A program made the translations under genes and the position numbers. A model generated the notes under the pieces. It saw only the letters and a program-made list of their open reading frames with translations. It ran no database searches and was not told the DNA's origin. DNA of 64,000 nt from Vogesella sp. XCS3 (GTDB lineage: Bacteria; Pseudomonadota; Gammaproteobacteria; Burkholderiales; Chromobacteriaceae), in NCBI RefSeq assembly GCF_020616155.1, contig NZ_CP085530.1, positions 3,310,501-3,374,500 of the forward strand, given 5' to 3'. Below, piece by piece: positions 7,281-17,731 of the stretch (its first letter is position 1; each line of letters begins with the position of its first letter).

Positions 7281-9222
7281 GCTGAGGCTGGCCAGCTTTG
7301 CCGTGCTGGCGGCGCTGGCGCTGGTGGCGTTGCCTTTGTTCCTGCACTTGCCGGGCTGGGTACCGCTGGTGTTCGCCTTGCTATTGGCCTGGCGAGCTAC
7401 GTTGGTATGGCAGCGCCGGCCTTTGCCACGCCGCCTCTGGCTGATGCTGGGCTTACTGTTGCCGGTGGCGGCACTATGGCTGAATTTGCGCACCCTGGTG
7501 GGCAGGGAGGGCGGTGTGGCCTTTTTGCTGCTGCTGGTAGGTGGCAAGGCGCTGGAAACCGCCAGCCTGCGCGACTGGCGCGTGCTGCTGGCGCTGGGCT
7601 TTTTTCTGGCGGCGACGCCACTGTTGTTTGATCAAAGCCCACTGTCAGCCATCTGGCTATTGTTATCCCTGTTTGCCCTGACCTGGGCCATGGTGCTGCT
7701 ATCGGGTGAAGATGCCCGCCTGAGCCCGGCGGTGACAGCACGGGCGCTGCTGTTGTCGTTTCCGCTGATGGTGGTGCTGTTTGTGGTGATGCCGCGCCTG
7801 CCCGGCCCGCTGTGGAGCATGCCCACCGAGCAGCAGGGCGCCACCACCGGCCTGGCCGACAGCATGAGCCCTGGCGCTATCGGCAAGATGATTCCCTCGC
7901 GCGAGCCGGTGTTCACTGCCGAATTTCGCGGTAGCCAGCCACGCGTCAGCCAGCTGTACTGGCGTGTGATGGTGTTCGACCAGTTTGATGGCACGCGCTG
8001 GACGACGGCCAACCTGGCGCTGCCCCGTGGTGTGGCGCTAAGTGGTGAGGCCCAGCCGCTGCGCTACGATGTGGTAGCCGAACCCTTCCAGGGCTATCTG
8101 CCCATGCTGGAGCAGGGCGTGGAGGCGGGGGAGGGCGTGGTGCTGGGCTATCAGCAAAAGCTGCGCCGTGTCGACGCGGCCAACACCACCAGGCTGCGCT
8201 ATAGCGTGCAGAGTGTGGCCAGCAGCCAGTACCGCGACGAGCTGGACGAGCGTGAGCAGGCATTCTATCTACAGCTGCCTGCCGATAACCCGCGCACCAT
8301 CCAGGCAGGGCAGGCGCTGGCCGGGCGCCATCCGCTACCGGCCGCGCGCTTGCAGGCGCTGCAGCTGTGGCTGGCCGAGCAAGGCCTGCGCTACACGCTG
8401 AACCCGCCTACGCTAGCCGGCAATGTGGTGGATGGTTTCCTGTTTGATAGCCGCCAGGGCTTCTGCGAGCACTTTTCATCGGCCTTTACCGTACTGGCGC
8501 GGGCGGCAGGCTTGCCGGCACGGGTGGTGGTGGGGTTTCAGGGTGGCGAGTTCAATGCGCAGGGGCGCTTCTGGCAGATACGCTCGTCCGACGCGCATGC
8601 CTGGAGCGAGGTATGGGTAGACGGTAGCTGGCGGCGGGTGGACGCTACCGCGCTGGTGGCTCCGCAGCGGGTAGATGCCGGTATCGATAATACCCTGGGT
8701 GAGGTAGCGCCCCGCATGCCGCTGGTCGGCGGCCGCCCGCCGGGCTGGGCGCAGTGGGTTGGTCAGCAGTGGCAGCTGGCCAACTTCAGCTGGCAGCGCT
8801 GGGTAGTGGGCTACGATGCGGCCAGCCAGCAGAACCTGTTCCAGCAGCTGGGCTTGGGCGAGGTGTCTGCGGCCAACGTGGTGAAAGCCTTGCTGGGCGG
8901 CATGGCGCTGGTATTGCTGCCGCTGGCCGCCTATGTGCTCTATGGCCGCCGAGGACGGCGCAGTGTGGCGCAGCGGGTATGGCAGGCGCTGGGGCAACGT
9001 TTGCGTGGCGCCGGGCTGGCCATTACGCCGGGGGATACGGCTGCCGAGCTACAGGCCCGTGCCGCGCGGCTGGCCGAGGATGATCAGCAAGCGCTGGCTG
9101 CGCTGCTACAGCAATGGCAACGCTTGCAATACGGCCCGCAGGGCGGTGACGCTGCGGCCTGGCGGCATTTGTGGCGACAGGTGCGGGCATTTCGCCCTGC
9201 CAAGGTTGGCCGCAAACGCTAG
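7267..9222 (+). CDS. Transmembrane transglutaminase-like protein (TgpA family)
   Basis: A 651-residue inner-membrane protein. The first 190 residues hold about six hydrophobic helices. A periplasmic region with a papain-like transglutaminase core follows, and one C-terminal membrane segment (VVKALLGGMALVLLPLAAYVLYG) precedes a short DUF4129-like tail. The catalytic triad is visible: Cys in RQGFCEHFSSAF, His in SSDAHAWSEVW, Asp in WRRVDATAL. It resembles TgpA of Pseudomonas aeruginosa, which is periplasmic and essential there. The ATG at 7267 follows TTGGAG; a TTG at 7255 is less likely. It is the last gene of the moxR-DUF58 operon and ends with a repeat copy at 9206. Confidence 0.88.
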   Translation: MLADELRLASFAVLAALALVALPLFLHLPGWVPLVFALLLAWRATLVWQRRPLPRRLWLMLGLLLPVAALWLNLRTLVGREGGVAFLLLLVGGKALETASLRDWRVLLALGFFLAATPLLFDQSPLSAIWLLLSLFALTWAMVLLSGEDARLSPAVTARALLLSFPLMVVLFVVMPRLPGPLWSMPTEQQGATTGLADSMSPGAIGKMIPSREPVFTAEFRGSQPRVSQLYWRVMVFDQFDGTRWTTANLALPRGVALSGEAQPLRYDVVAEPFQGYLPMLEQGVEAGEGVVLGYQQKLRRVDAANTTRLRYSVQSVASSQYRDELDEREQAFYLQLPADNPRTIQAGQALAGRHPLPAARLQALQLWLAEQGLRYTLNPPTLAGNVVDGFLFDSRQGFCEHFSSAFTVLARAAGLPARVVVGFQGGEFNAQGRFWQIRSSDAHAWSEVWVDGSWRRVDATALVAPQRVDAGIDNTLGEVAPRMPLVGGRPPGWAQWVGQQWQLANFSWQRWVVGYDAASQQNLFQQLGLGEVSAANVVKALLGGMALVLLPLAAYVLYGRRGRRSVAQRVWQALGQRLRGAGLAITPGDTAAELQARAARLAEDDQQALAALLQQWQRLQYGPQGGDAAAWRHLWRQVRAFRPAKVGRKR

Positions 9223-9242
9223 CCGTGGCTGGCGTAGCACAA

Positions 9243-9270
9243 TAAAAAACCGGCAGCGCAGGCTGCCGGT
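9243..9270 (-). terminator. Intrinsic terminator of rpoS
   Basis: ACCGGCAGC (9249-9257) pairs with GCTGCCGGT (9262-9270). On the minus strand the hairpin is followed by six T, so it ends rpoS; it can also block readthrough from the opposite gene. Confidence 0.8.
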
Positions 9271-9291
9271 GGTGTGTGTGTTTGTATGTGC

Positions 9292-10239
9292 TCAGATCAG
9301 GTAGTCTTTGGTGACACCTTTACGGCGCAAGATGCGACGCAGGTGTTCCAGCCCCTCGATCTGGATCTGGCGTACCCGTTCGCGTGTCAGGCTCAGGGTG
9401 GCGGCCAGCTCTTCCAGTGTGCAGACTTCCTGCCCGTTCAGACCGTAGCGGCGCTCGATCACCATGCGCTGCTTGTCGGTCAGCTGGCCCAGCCAGTCGT
9501 GCACAAAGTGTTCTATTTGTGCGTTATGCAGCTGGATATCCGGCTCTTCGTGCTGCTCGTCCGGGATGGATTCGCCGATGGACAGCATCGGGTCGATATC
9601 CAGTGGTGCATCCAGCGATGCCATGCGTTCGTTCAGGTTCAGCACCTTGCGAACTTCGTCTACCGGCTTGCCTGTCAGGTGGGCAATGTCTTCCAGCGTC
9701 GGCTCGCGACCCATCTGGCTTTCCAGATGGCGTGCAGCGCGCAGGTAGACATTCAGCTCCTTGATGACGTGTACCGGCAGGCGGATGGTGCGCGACTGGT
9801 TCATGATCGCGCGTTCAATACTTTGGCGTATCCACCAGGTGGCGTAGGTGGAAAAACGGAAGCCGCGTTCCGGGTCGAACTTTTCCAGCGCGTGCATCAG
9901 GCCGATATTGCCTTCTTCAATCAGGTCCAGCAGCGCCAGGCCGCGGTTGATGTAGTGTTTGGCAATGTTTACTACTAGGCGCAGGTTGTGCTCGATCATT
10001 TTCTGTCGCGCACTGAAGTCACCCTGTACCACACGCCTGGCCAGCTCGACTTCCTGGGCCGGAGTGAGCAGGGCGTTGCTGCCGATGTCGTTCAGATAGA
10101 TCTGGGTGACATCGGCAATATCCTCAAAGCCTTTGCTGGCCGCTGCTTCTTCTGCGTCTTCGGCTTCGGCACGGGGCTCGTCTTCGGCCTCTACTTCTTC
10201 GTCCAGTACTTCTTCCAGCAGATCAAGATCGTCGCTCAT
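9292..10239 (-). CDS. rpoS: RNA polymerase sigma factor RpoS (sigma-38)
   Basis: Stationary-phase and general stress sigma factor, 315 residues. After an acidic N-terminus come region 1.2 ([11 protein letters not shown]), region 2 ([57 protein letters not shown]), region 3, and region 4 with the helix-turn-helix [19 protein letters not shown]. The C-terminus ends in [15 protein letters not shown]. It lies downstream of nlpD as in most beta- and gammaproteobacteria; elsewhere the main rpoS promoter lies inside nlpD, which was not located here. GGGGG precedes the ATG. Confidence 0.96.
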   Translation of the reverse strand: MSDDLDLLEEVLDEEVEAEDEPRAEAEDAEEAAASKGFEDIADVTQIYLNDIGSNALLTPAQEVELARRVVQGDFSARQKMIEHNLRLVVNIAKHYINRGLALLDLIEEGNIGLMHALEKFDPERGFRFSTYATWWIRQSIERAIMNQSRTIRLPVHVIKELNVYLRAARHLESQMGREPTLEDIAHLTGKPVDEVRKVLNLNERMASLDAPLDIDPMLSIGESIPDEQHEEPDIQLHNAQIEHFVHDWLGQLTDKQRMVIERRYGLNGQEVCTLEELAATLSLTRERVRQIQIEGLEHLRRILRRKGVTKDYLI

Positions 10240-10281
10240 GATAATTCCCCCGCTTGCGTTCCTGATCAGGACTGGGTCCGG

Positions 10282-11400
10282 TCAGGGTCTGGTTTCCAGA
10301 AATTTGCTCGGGTCGACAGGTTTGCCTAGCTGACGGATTTCAAAGTGCAGTTTCACCTGGTCAGCATCGGTATTCCCCATTTCGGCAATCTTCTGTCCTT
10401 TCTTGACAGACTGGCCCTCTTTCACGAGTAACTGGCTGTTGTGGGCATAGGCCGACAGGAAGGTTTTGTCGTGGCGCAGGATGATGAGCTTCCCGTAACC
10501 GCGCAAACCGCTACCGCTATACACCACTTTGCCATCGGCGGCGGCATTCACCGGCTGTCCTGCCTTGCCGGCAATGTCGATACCTTTATTCTGGTCCGAA
10601 AAACCGCGAACCACGTTACCCTGGGTAGGCCAGGCCCATACCACACCGGTAGAGGCAGCTTTGGGGCTGCTGGCTTCGGCAGGGGTAACTGCCGGAGCGA
10701 CGGGTGTTGCTGCTTCTACTTTGCTTACCGGTTTATCCGGCGTGTTCTTGGCGGGTGGTACGTTTACGGCAGGTTTACCGCTTCCTTCGCTCTGGGCCGG
10801 AAGGCTCTTGATGGCCTCCTCCGAGTACGGCAGCTTCAGGGCTTTCGGATAAGCCTTGCTGGCTGCCTGAGCGTCGGCACCGTTGGTCGGTGCTTTCGCT
10901 TCAACCGGCACTTGGCCTGCTGCCGGTTTGGTTTCTGCCGGCTTCACTACACTGGTAGTGCTGCTGGCGGCTGGGGCGGTTACCGCTGCACCAGTACGCG
11001 GTGCATCGGGTGGGGTCAGCCTGATTACCTGGCCAACCTTGATGGTGTAACCGTCCAAATTGTTCCATTCAGCCAGATCCTGGTAGCGCAGCCCGTTATT
11101 CACAGCAACGCGGTACAGGGTTTCACCGGCTTGAACAGTGTGAGTTGTCTGGCCCGCGACTACTCTGGCTTGCGGGGTCGTACCCAGTGCAATGGCTTGT
11201 GTACTGGCCTTGCCGGTCGTGGCCGGCGTGCTGGCTGCCGGCTTGGTGGGGGCATCGCTACGCGGTTTCTGCGTAGTGGGTGTGCCTTTCACGATTTCTG
11301 CAGCGTTTTCCTGGTGCAGCTGTGCGCAGCCTGCCATTAGCGAGACTACTGCGACGCTGCTGCCGATTAGAGCCAGTTTTTTTAACAAGATGTTTTGCAT
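10282..11400 (-). CDS. nlpD: Murein hydrolase activator NlpD (lipoprotein)
   Basis: Outer-membrane lipoprotein of 372 residues. Signal peptide with lipobox LMAGC at residues 21-25, LysM domain (HTVQAGETLYRVAVNNGLRYQDLAEWNN..IKVGQVIRL), a long Pro/Ala/Thr-rich linker, then a C-terminal M23 (LytM) domain from KGIDIAG. The catalytic zinc-binding histidine of active M23 enzymes is missing (GIDIAG instead of HxGxD), as in known NlpD proteins. It should therefore activate an amidase such as AmiC at division rather than cut peptidoglycan itself. It lies between pcm and rpoS. Confidence 0.94.
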   Translation of the reverse strand: MQNILLKKLALIGSSVAVVSLMAGCAQLHQENAAEIVKGTPTTQKPRSDAPTKPAASTPATTGKASTQAIALGTTPQARVVAGQTTHTVQAGETLYRVAVNNGLRYQDLAEWNNLDGYTIKVGQVIRLTPPDAPRTGAAVTAPAASSTTSVVKPAETKPAAGQVPVEAKAPTNGADAQAASKAYPKALKLPYSEEAIKSLPAQSEGSGKPAVNVPPAKNTPDKPVSKVEAATPVAPAVTPAEASSPKAASTGVVWAWPTQGNVVRGFSDQNKGIDIAGKAGQPVNAAADGKVVYSGSGLRGYGKLIILRHDKTFLSAYAHNSQLLVKEGQSVKKGQKIAEMGNTDADQVKLHFEIRQLGKPVDPSKFLETRP

Positions 11401-11483
11401 TGAGTATCGATTTTATATGTCAGCTATCTGCCTGCTGTAAATTGTCAGACAAAAATCTATAGGGGTGGGTGTTGCTTTTTTGT

Positions 11484-12152
11484 TTACTGCTTACCTGGCA
11501 GCAGGGGGACAAACTTGGCTGGTTCCAGCTTGGTCTGACGCATGCCCTCTGCAGTTTTCTCGTACAGCCACAGGTGTTGCTCCTGATCGCCTACCGGTAA
11601 CACCAGGCGGCCGTTATCGGCCAGCTGTGCCAGTAGTGCCGGGGGAACCTGGCGTGCCGCTGCAGTAATGATGATGCCGTCAAACGGTGCTACATCCGGC
11701 AGCCCCAGGTGGCCATCGCCATGCACCAGGCGGGCATGTACCAGCTTGGCTTGGCGCAGGTTCTGTCTGGCTTTGTCCAGAATGCCGCCCAGTCGTTCAA
11801 TCGAAAACACCTCGGCCCCGGTTTTTAGCAGTACGGCGGTCTGGTAGCCGCAGCCGGTGCCGATTTCCAGAATGCGGCCCGGTTTGGCGCGGCCTTCCAG
11901 CAGCTTTTCTGTCATGCGCGCCACGGTGAGCGGTTGCGAGATGGTTTGTCCCTGGCCGATAGGCAGCGATACGTCGTCGTAGGCACGGGTTGCCAGTGCC
12001 TGGTCGATGAACAGATGGCGGGGTACTTCGTACATGGCGGCCAGCACGCGTTCCTCGCTAATGCCGTTCTGGCGTAGCCGCTCGACCATGCGCATGCGCG
12101 TACGGTCGGAGAACATGCCGAAATTGCTGCCTGCAACTAGGGATTGAGCCAT
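11484..12152 (-). CDS. pcm: Protein-L-isoaspartate O-methyltransferase
   Basis: SAM-dependent repair enzyme that methylates isoaspartyl residues of ageing proteins, 222 residues. Seen: [32 protein letters not shown], the SAM-binding [42 protein letters not shown] and the closing LWLYEK segment. The start overlaps the end of surE by 16 bases, which indicates translational coupling. It belongs to the stationary-phase cluster surE-pcm-nlpD-rpoS. Confidence 0.95.
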   Translation of the reverse strand: MAQSLVAGSNFGMFSDRTRMRMVERLRQNGISEERVLAAMYEVPRHLFIDQALATRAYDDVSLPIGQGQTISQPLTVARMTEKLLEGRAKPGRILEIGTGCGYQTAVLLKTGAEVFSIERLGGILDKARQNLRQAKLVHARLVHGDGHLGLPDVAPFDGIIITAAARQVPPALLAQLADNGRLVLPVGDQEQHLWLYEKTAEGMRQTKLEPAKFVPLLPGKQ

Positions 12153-12877
12153 GTTTGTATTTCATCCAGTTGATCGCGTGCGGTCAGGTCTATCATCAGC
12201 GGCGTAATGGACACGCGCTGTTGGCGGATGGCGTGAAAATCGGTGCCGTTACCGGCGTCTTGCTCCGGGCCTACCGGCCCCACCCAGAACACAGCTTCGC
12301 CACGCGGGTTTTGTGCGCGGATGACGGGTTCGGCGTGGTGGCGGCGCCCCAGTCGGGTTACCTCGGTGCCGGCCAACTGTTCTGCAGGGATGTCCGGCAC
12401 GTTGACGTTCAGCAGCATGGGGCGGCTGAAGGGCTGGGCCTGAAAGCGGCGTACCAGGTCGGTGGCAACCTGGCCTGCGGTGTCGAAGTGGCGGTTTTTG
12501 CCGGCCAGCGATACGGCGATGGCGGGTATGCCCAGCAGAAACGCTTCCGTAGCCGCTGCGACGGTACCGGAATACAGGGTGTCATCCCCCATATTAGGGC
12601 CGTGGTTGATGCCGGATACGACGATGTCCGGGCGGAAGTCCAGAAAACCGGTGACGGCAACGTGTACGCAGTCGGTTGGTGTACCGTTGACGTAGTAAAA
12701 CCCGCTGGCAGCCTGCCTGACCGATAACGGACGGTCCAGCGTCAGCGAGTTGCTGGCGCCGCTGCGGTCGCGCTCGGGCGCCACGACGACCACCTCGCCC
12801 AGGGTGGAGAGGTGTGCGGCCAACGTTGCCAAGCCTGGTGCAAAATAACCGTCGTCGTTACTAATCAGAATTTTCAT
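12137..12877 (-). CDS. surE: 5'/3'-nucleotidase SurE
   Basis: Metal-dependent nucleotidase and exopolyphosphatase needed for stationary-phase survival, 246 residues. Seen: [16 protein letters not shown] with the metal-binding DD pair, [61 protein letters not shown], and YVNG. It is the first gene of the surE-pcm-nlpD-rpoS cluster. The promoter was not resolved; the gap to the nadA terminator upstream is about 80 bases. Confidence 0.96.
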   Translation of the reverse strand: MKILISNDDGYFAPGLATLAAHLSTLGEVVVVAPERDRSGASNSLTLDRPLSVRQAASGFYYVNGTPTDCVHVAVTGFLDFRPDIVVSGINHGPNMGDDTLYSGTVAAATEAFLLGIPAIAVSLAGKNRHFDTAGQVATDLVRRFQAQPFSRPMLLNVNVPDIPAEQLAGTEVTRLGRRHHAEPVIRAQNPRGEAVFWVGPVGPEQDAGNGTDFHAIRQQRVSITPLMIDLTARDQLDEIQTWLNP

Positions 12878-12949
12878 CGTAGCTTTCCATCAAGACTTAA
12901 CGATTGTATCCGCGTATCGGCATGGCGCAAACCGCCGTGCCTGTTGCAT

Positions 12950-12980
12950 AAACAAAAACAGCCCGCATCGGGCGGGCTGT
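12950..12980 (-). terminator. Intrinsic terminator of nadA
   Basis: ACAGCCCGC (12958-12966) pairs with GCGGGCTGT (12972-12980). Read on the minus strand the stem is followed by TTTTTGTTT. Confidence 0.8.
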
Positions 12981-12996
12981 GTGGTTTTGCATGGGC

Positions 12997-13914
12997 TTAC
13001 TGGTAGTAGCGCTGGCTGAAGTCCAGCATACGTTCTATCGGCAGGCGCGCTGCGTCCATTTCCGCCTCGGAGAGGTAGTCGATACGGGTGCCTTCGCCTT
13101 GCTGGGCGCGCTTTACCGCTTCGATGGTATTCATCTTCATGTAAGGACAGGAGTTGCACTGGCAGCCGGCGTAGATCGGTGCCTGGCGGATGTCCAGATC
13201 CGGGCGCGCCAGGCGCATGTTGTACAGGATGCCGTCTTCGGTGGCGACAAAGATCACTTCGCTGCTGCTACCCTGGAAGGCTTTGACCCAGTTCAGCATG
13301 CCGGAGGTGGAGCCAACGTACTGGGCACGCTTGAGTACCGGTAGCGGGCTTTCCGGGTGGGCAATCAGGTGGGCCTTGCCATGGGTGGCGGTGAGGGCTT
13401 CGTTCAGCGCGGCTTCGTTGAATTTGTCGTGCACTTCGCACACGGCAGACCATAGCGGCATGTCGTAGCCGTACTGGTAGTTCAGGTAGGCGCCCATATT
13501 GCGGTCTGGCGAGAAGATGACTTTCTTACCTTCTTCATATAGATGCGCAATGATGTCGTCCACGTTGCGGCTGGTAACGATCCAGTCGGACAGCGCCTTG
13601 TGCGCGGCAGACGAGTTGATATATGACACGTGCACGTGGTCCGGGTGGCTTTCGCGCCACTGTTGCAGTGCAGCAACGTCGGTTTGTGTCACCAGCGAGC
13701 AGGTGGAGCCGGCATCCGGCAGAATCACTTCGGCCTGCGGGTTCAGGATTTTGGCGGTCTCGGCCATGAAGCGGACACCGGCAAACACGATGATGTCAGC
13801 CTTGGATTCCCGGGCAAACAGCGACAGCTCCAGGCTATCGCCGACCTTGTCGGCCATCTGCTGGATTTCTGGCTGGGTATAGTAGTGTGCAAGGGTAACG
13901 ACGCGTTTGCTCAT
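12997..13914 (-). CDS. nadA: Quinolinate synthase
   Basis: Iron-sulfur enzyme that condenses iminoaspartate with dihydroxyacetone phosphate to quinolinate in NAD synthesis. From the ATG at 13914 it is 305 residues, a normal NadA length. The three cluster-binding cysteines are visible: in DAGSTCSLV, in AVCEVH, and in the C-terminal CQCNSCPYMKMN stretch. LAHYYTQPEIQ, SPDRNMGAYL and AHPESP also match. An extension to 14055 has no support: GGGAGAACC stands before the 13914 ATG. nadB and nadC are not adjacent. Confidence 0.95.
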   Translation of the reverse strand: MSKRVVTLAHYYTQPEIQQMADKVGDSLELSLFARESKADIIVFAGVRFMAETAKILNPQAEVILPDAGSTCSLVTQTDVAALQQWRESHPDHVHVSYINSSAAHKALSDWIVTSRNVDDIIAHLYEEGKKVIFSPDRNMGAYLNYQYGYDMPLWSAVCEVHDKFNEAALNEALTATHGKAHLIAHPESPLPVLKRAQYVGSTSGMLNWVKAFQGSSSEVIFVATEDGILYNMRLARPDLDIRQAPIYAGCQCNSCPYMKMNTIEAVKRAQQGEGTRIDYLSEAEMDAARLPIERMLDFSQRYYQ

Positions 13915-14158
13915 GATGACGGTTCTCCCGTGAGGGACTGGCCTTTTCCGGATCTGGGTAATCGTTTGATGCGGCACAACATTGCTGCACCGCGAAACCG
14001 CGAAGATTAGCAATATTGTGCAAGCAGCGCTACTGGCTTGATACGCTTGATGCAACTGTCAATACTATGCGTGTACCACGCAGCACGCAGGAATGCCCTT
14101 ATGGCAAGGTCGTGCCTGCTGCGGCAAGATGCCGCCAAACCATCAGGATGGATAAATC

Positions 14159-16861
14159 ATGAAACCGCATTACCTCACACCTTTGTTTTCACCGCGCAAT
14201 GTGGCCGTGGTGGGTGCCAGCGATACGCCAGGCTCGGTGGGGCAGGCGATTTTTGCCAACCTGCTGGCCGGTAATTTCCAGGGCAAGCTCTACCCCGTGA
14301 ACCTGCACCACCGCGTGGTGGGCGGCATACCGGCCTATACCTCGGTCAAGCTGATCGAAGGCCCTGTGGATATGGTGGTGGTCACCACCGCGCTGCGCAG
14401 CTTGCCCGGCATTGTGAAAGACTGCGGCAAGAAGGGCGTGAAAGGCATCTTGCTGGCCAAGGATTTTGGCGATAGCGAAGCGCAAGAGCGCGAGGCACTG
14501 AACGAGGCGGTGTCGATAGCCAAGCACTACGGCATCCGCATCCTGGGGCCGAATGTGCTGGGCCTGATGCGCCCGGTAGCCGGCTTCAATGCCAGCAACT
14601 ACACCAGTAAGGTGAAGGCCGGCAATCTGGCGCTGGTGTCGCAGTCGTCGGCGCTGTGTACCGCCATGCTGGACTGGGCCGATAGCAAGGGCATCGGCTT
14701 TTCCAGCGTGGTATCGGTAGGCGAGGCGCTGGATGTGGAGTTTGGCGAGATTCTGGACTACCTGGTGTCTGACAACTTTACCCAGGGTATTTTGCTGCAC
14801 GTACACCACGTGCACGACGCCCGCCGCTTTATGAGTGCATTGCGTGCGGCTGCGCGTACCAAGCCGGTGGTGGTAGTGAAATCCGGCCGTTACGAAGACG
14901 ACGTTACCGGCCTGATGCACTCGTCCAACCTGGTGGAAAGCGGCGACGTGTTCGACGCCGCGCTATCGCGTGCCGGTGTGCTGCGCGTGGCCACCATTGC
15001 TCAGCTGTTTACCGCGGCCAAGGTGCTGGCGGCCAACTATCGCGTGGCCGGCAAGCGCCTGGCTATCGTTACTAACGGTATCGGCCCTGGCGTGTTGGCC
15101 GCAGACAGTGCCTATATGTACGGCGTGGAGCTGGCCAAGCTGGCGCCGGCCACGCTGGAGCTGCTGAATGAGTCGCTGCCGGCGAACTGGTCGCACGGCA
15201 ATCCGGTGGACATTATCGGCGACGCCAGCCCGGTGCGCTTCCGTACCGCCGTCAAAGCCTGTCTGGATGACCCGAACGTGGACGGCGTCCTGGTGATTTT
15301 CACCCCGCAAGCGGGCACCGACCATCTGACCACCGCCCAGCTGATGGTGGGGCTACAGCGAGAGAGCAGCAAGCCGATGTTCCTGTCGTGGCTGGGCGAC
15401 GCCAAGGTATCGGAAAGCCGCGAGCTGTTTTCCAAGGCCAAGTGCGCGCATTTCCGCGCGCCCGAGTTTGCCATCGAGGTGTTCCGAAACCTGGCGTCCT
15501 ACCACCATAACCAGAAAATGCTGCTGCAGACCCCTGCGCCACTGGAGGGCGAGCAGGTGGTGCCTGACGTACTGAAAGCCCGGGCCGTCATTACGACCGC
15601 TTTGCTGGAGGGGCGCTCGGTGTTGTCCGAGCGCGAAAGCAAAGAGGTGCTGGCCGCGTTCAATATCCCGGTAAACCGCACCACGCTAGCCAAGGATGTG
15701 GATGAAGCCATAGGGTTGGCCGCAGAAATCGGCTACCCCGTGGTGCTGAAGATCGACTCGCCGGACATCATCTACAAGTCTGACGTGGGCGGTGTAGAGC
15801 TGAATATCAGTAACGAACACTCCTTGCGCGAAGCCTTTGCCGGCATCATGACCCGCACGCGCGAAGCACAGCCGGATGCGCGCATAGAAGGCGTGTCCGT
15901 GCAAGCCATGCGCAAACGCCGCCACGCACGCGAGCTGATGGTAGGGGTAACGCACGATGCGTCGTTTGGCCCGGTGATTACCTTCGGGGCTGGCGGCATT
16001 GCGGTAGAGATCATGCAAGACCGGGCGCTGAGCCTGCCGCCGGTGAACCATTATCTGGTCGAGCGCATGATAGACAAAACCCGCATTGGCAAGATTCTGG
16101 GCCCGTTCAAGAATATGCCGGGCGTGGATATCGATACGCTCAAGAGCGTGTTGCTGCACGTGTCCGAACTGGTGTGCGAGCTGCCCGAAGTGCGCGAGAT
16201 GGACATCAACCCGCTGGTGGCCGACGAATCCGGCGTCATTGCCCTGGACGCCCGCATCATCGTGCAGACGGTCAAGCGCACCAAACCGTATGGCCACATG
16301 GCCATCATGCCTTACCCCATGCACATGGTGCACTGCTCGATGCTGAAGGACGGTACCCCGGTTAATATCCGCCCGGTACGCCCCGAAGACGCCTACATGA
16401 CGCAGGAGTTTGTGCGTAACCTGTCGGAAGAAAGCCGCTATAACCGTTATATGTCCAGTATCAAGCAGCTGTCGCAAACCATGCTGGTACGCTTTACCCA
16501 GCTGGACTACGACCGTGAAATGGCGCTGGCCATGACCCGTGAAACCGCAGAGGGCGAGGAGCAGCTGGCGGTAGCCCGCTACGTGACCGACCCGGATAAC
16601 GAAAGCTGCGAGTTCGCACTGGAGGTGGCAGACCACTGGCAGGGCAAAGGTATTGGTGTAATCCTGATGAATGCGCTGTTTGATGCTGCACGTGAACAGG
16701 GCCTGAAAGTGATGGTGGGCGAGGTGCTGGCGGGTAACAAAGGCATGCTTAAACTCATGTCCCGCCTAGGCTTTGTGGTGCAGGTACACCCGGAAGACCG
16801 GGCCCTGACTATCGTCACTAAAGACCTGCTGCAAGCGCTTCCTGTGCAAAACAGCCAATAA
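14159..16861 (+). CDS. PatZ-type bifunctional acyl-CoA synthetase-like / GNAT protein acetyltransferase
   Basis: A 900-residue protein built like E. coli PatZ (YfiQ/Pka). The N-terminal NDP-forming acyl-CoA synthetase part has a CoA-binding Rossmann domain (LFSPRNVAVVGASDTPGSVGQAIF), succinyl-CoA-ligase-like domains and an ATP-grasp domain (GYPVVLKIDSPDIIYKSDVGGVELN). A GNAT acetyltransferase domain starts near residue 735 (VNIRPVRPEDAYMTQEFVRNLS, then VADHWQGKGIGVILMNALF, the acetyl-CoA loop). Such proteins acetylate lysines on metabolic enzymes, classically acetyl-CoA synthetase. AGGATGG precedes the ATG. It appears to be a single-gene unit, with the rpsP promoter starting right after its stop. 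Confidence 0.9.
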   Translation: MKPHYLTPLFSPRNVAVVGASDTPGSVGQAIFANLLAGNFQGKLYPVNLHHRVVGGIPAYTSVKLIEGPVDMVVVTTALRSLPGIVKDCGKKGVKGILLAKDFGDSEAQEREALNEAVSIAKHYGIRILGPNVLGLMRPVAGFNASNYTSKVKAGNLALVSQSSALCTAMLDWADSKGIGFSSVVSVGEALDVEFGEILDYLVSDNFTQGILLHVHHVHDARRFMSALRAAARTKPVVVVKSGRYEDDVTGLMHSSNLVESGDVFDAALSRAGVLRVATIAQLFTAAKVLAANYRVAGKRLAIVTNGIGPGVLAADSAYMYGVELAKLAPATLELLNESLPANWSHGNPVDIIGDASPVRFRTAVKACLDDPNVDGVLVIFTPQAGTDHLTTAQLMVGLQRESSKPMFLSWLGDAKVSESRELFSKAKCAHFRAPEFAIEVFRNLASYHHNQKMLLQTPAPLEGEQVVPDVLKARAVITTALLEGRSVLSERESKEVLAAFNIPVNRTTLAKDVDEAIGLAAEIGYPVVLKIDSPDIIYKSDVGGVELNISNEHSLREAFAGIMTRTREAQPDARIEGVSVQAMRKRRHARELMVGVTHDASFGPVITFGAGGIAVEIMQDRALSLPPVNHYLVERMIDKTRIGKILGPFKNMPGVDIDTLKSVLLHVSELVCELPEVREMDINPLVADESGVIALDARIIVQTVKRTKPYGHMAIMPYPMHMVHCSMLKDGTPVNIRPVRPEDAYMTQEFVRNLSEESRYNRYMSSIKQLSQTMLVRFTQLDYDREMALAMTRETAEGEEQLAVARYVTDPDNESCEFALEVADHWQGKGIGVILMNALFDAAREQGLKVMVGEVLAGNKGMLKLMSRLGFVVQVHPEDRALTIVTKDLLQALPVQNSQ

Positions 16862-16865
16862 GCAC

Positions 16866-16895
16866 TTGCAGCGTAAGGGAAAAATGCCATAGAAT
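16866..16895 (+). promoter_or_regulatory. Sigma-70 promoter of the rpsP operon
   Basis: TTGCAG (16866-16871), 18-base spacer, TAGAAT (16890-16895), then a G-rich discriminator GGGGG. It directs the ribosomal operon that starts at 16939. Confidence 0.55.
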
Positions 16896-16938
16896 CGGGG
16901 GCTTTTCTACGATTCCGTATATTTAAGGACAATCGACA

Positions 16939-17187
16939 ATGGTAGTAATTCGTCTCGCACGTGGCGGCTCCAAGAACCGTCCGTTCTACAACATCGTTGT
17001 TACCGACTCCCGCAACCGTCGCGATGGCCGCTTCATCGAGCGTCTGGGTTTCTACAATGCTGTCGCTAACGACAAGCAAGAGCGCGTTCGTCTGGCCATG
17101 GACCGCGTTAACTACTGGATCGGCGTTGGCGCGCAAGTGACCGACTCCGTAGCCAAGCTGCTGAAAGACCAGCCGAAGGCTGCCTGA
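16939..17187 (+). CDS. rpsP: 30S ribosomal protein S16
   Basis: 82-residue ribosomal protein. [45 protein letters not shown] opening (alanine replaces the usual proline) and [19 protein letters not shown] are textbook S16. AAGGAC lies upstream of the ATG. It heads the conserved rpsP-rimM-trmD-rplS operon and uses codons typical of highly expressed genes (CGT, GGT), unlike its neighbours. Confidence 0.98.
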   Translation: MVVIRLARGGSKNRPFYNIVVTDSRNRRDGRFIERLGFYNAVANDKQERVRLAMDRVNYWIGVGAQVTDSVAKLLKDQPKAA

Positions 17188-17224
17188 TCAGTTTTGATCA
17201 GTCTACAGTACGGAAGCAAGGCGC

Positions 17225-17731
17225 ATGCGTGACGCTGATCTAGTTGTAATGGGGTTTGTCCGCGGCGCCTTTGGCGTTCGTGGCTGGGTGAAAGTCCAGG
17301 CGGATACCCAGTACGCCGACAGTCTTTTCGACTACCCGCAATGGTGGTTGAAAAAAGACGGCGAATGGAAACCCTATACCTTTACGGATGGCTCCGCCCA
17401 GCCTAAGGGTCTGGTTGTCAAATTTGATGGCGTTGACGATCGGGAAATCGCCGCAGGGATGCGTGGCATGCAAATTGCCATCGCCCGCGATCAGCTGCCG
17501 GCAGCGGCAGATGATGAGTATTACTGGATTGATTTGATCGGCCTTGACGTGGTGAACAAGGAAGACATCGTGCTGGGCAAAGTTGCCGAGCTGATGGAAA
17601 CCGGCGCCAATGACGTCCTGGTTGTCCGTGGTGATACGGATGAGCGGCTGATACCTTTTGTGTCCGATTACATTGTCGATGTAGATCTGGCCGCAAAACG
17701 GATTACCGTGGACTGGGGTCTGGATTATTAA
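17225..17731 (+). CDS. rimM: 16S rRNA processing protein RimM
   Basis: 168-residue assembly factor that helps mature the 30S head and binds S19. Seen: [19 protein letters not shown] at the N-terminus (RimM barrel) and the PRC-barrel region [31 protein letters not shown], ending [22 protein letters not shown]. Its stop overlaps the trmD start by one base (TAATG). Confidence 0.96.
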   Translation: MRDADLVVMGFVRGAFGVRGWVKVQADTQYADSLFDYPQWWLKKDGEWKPYTFTDGSAQPKGLVVKFDGVDDREIAAGMRGMQIAIARDQLPAAADDEYYWIDLIGLDVVNKEDIVLGKVAELMETGANDVLVVRGDTDERLIPFVSDYIVDVDLAAKRITVDWGLDY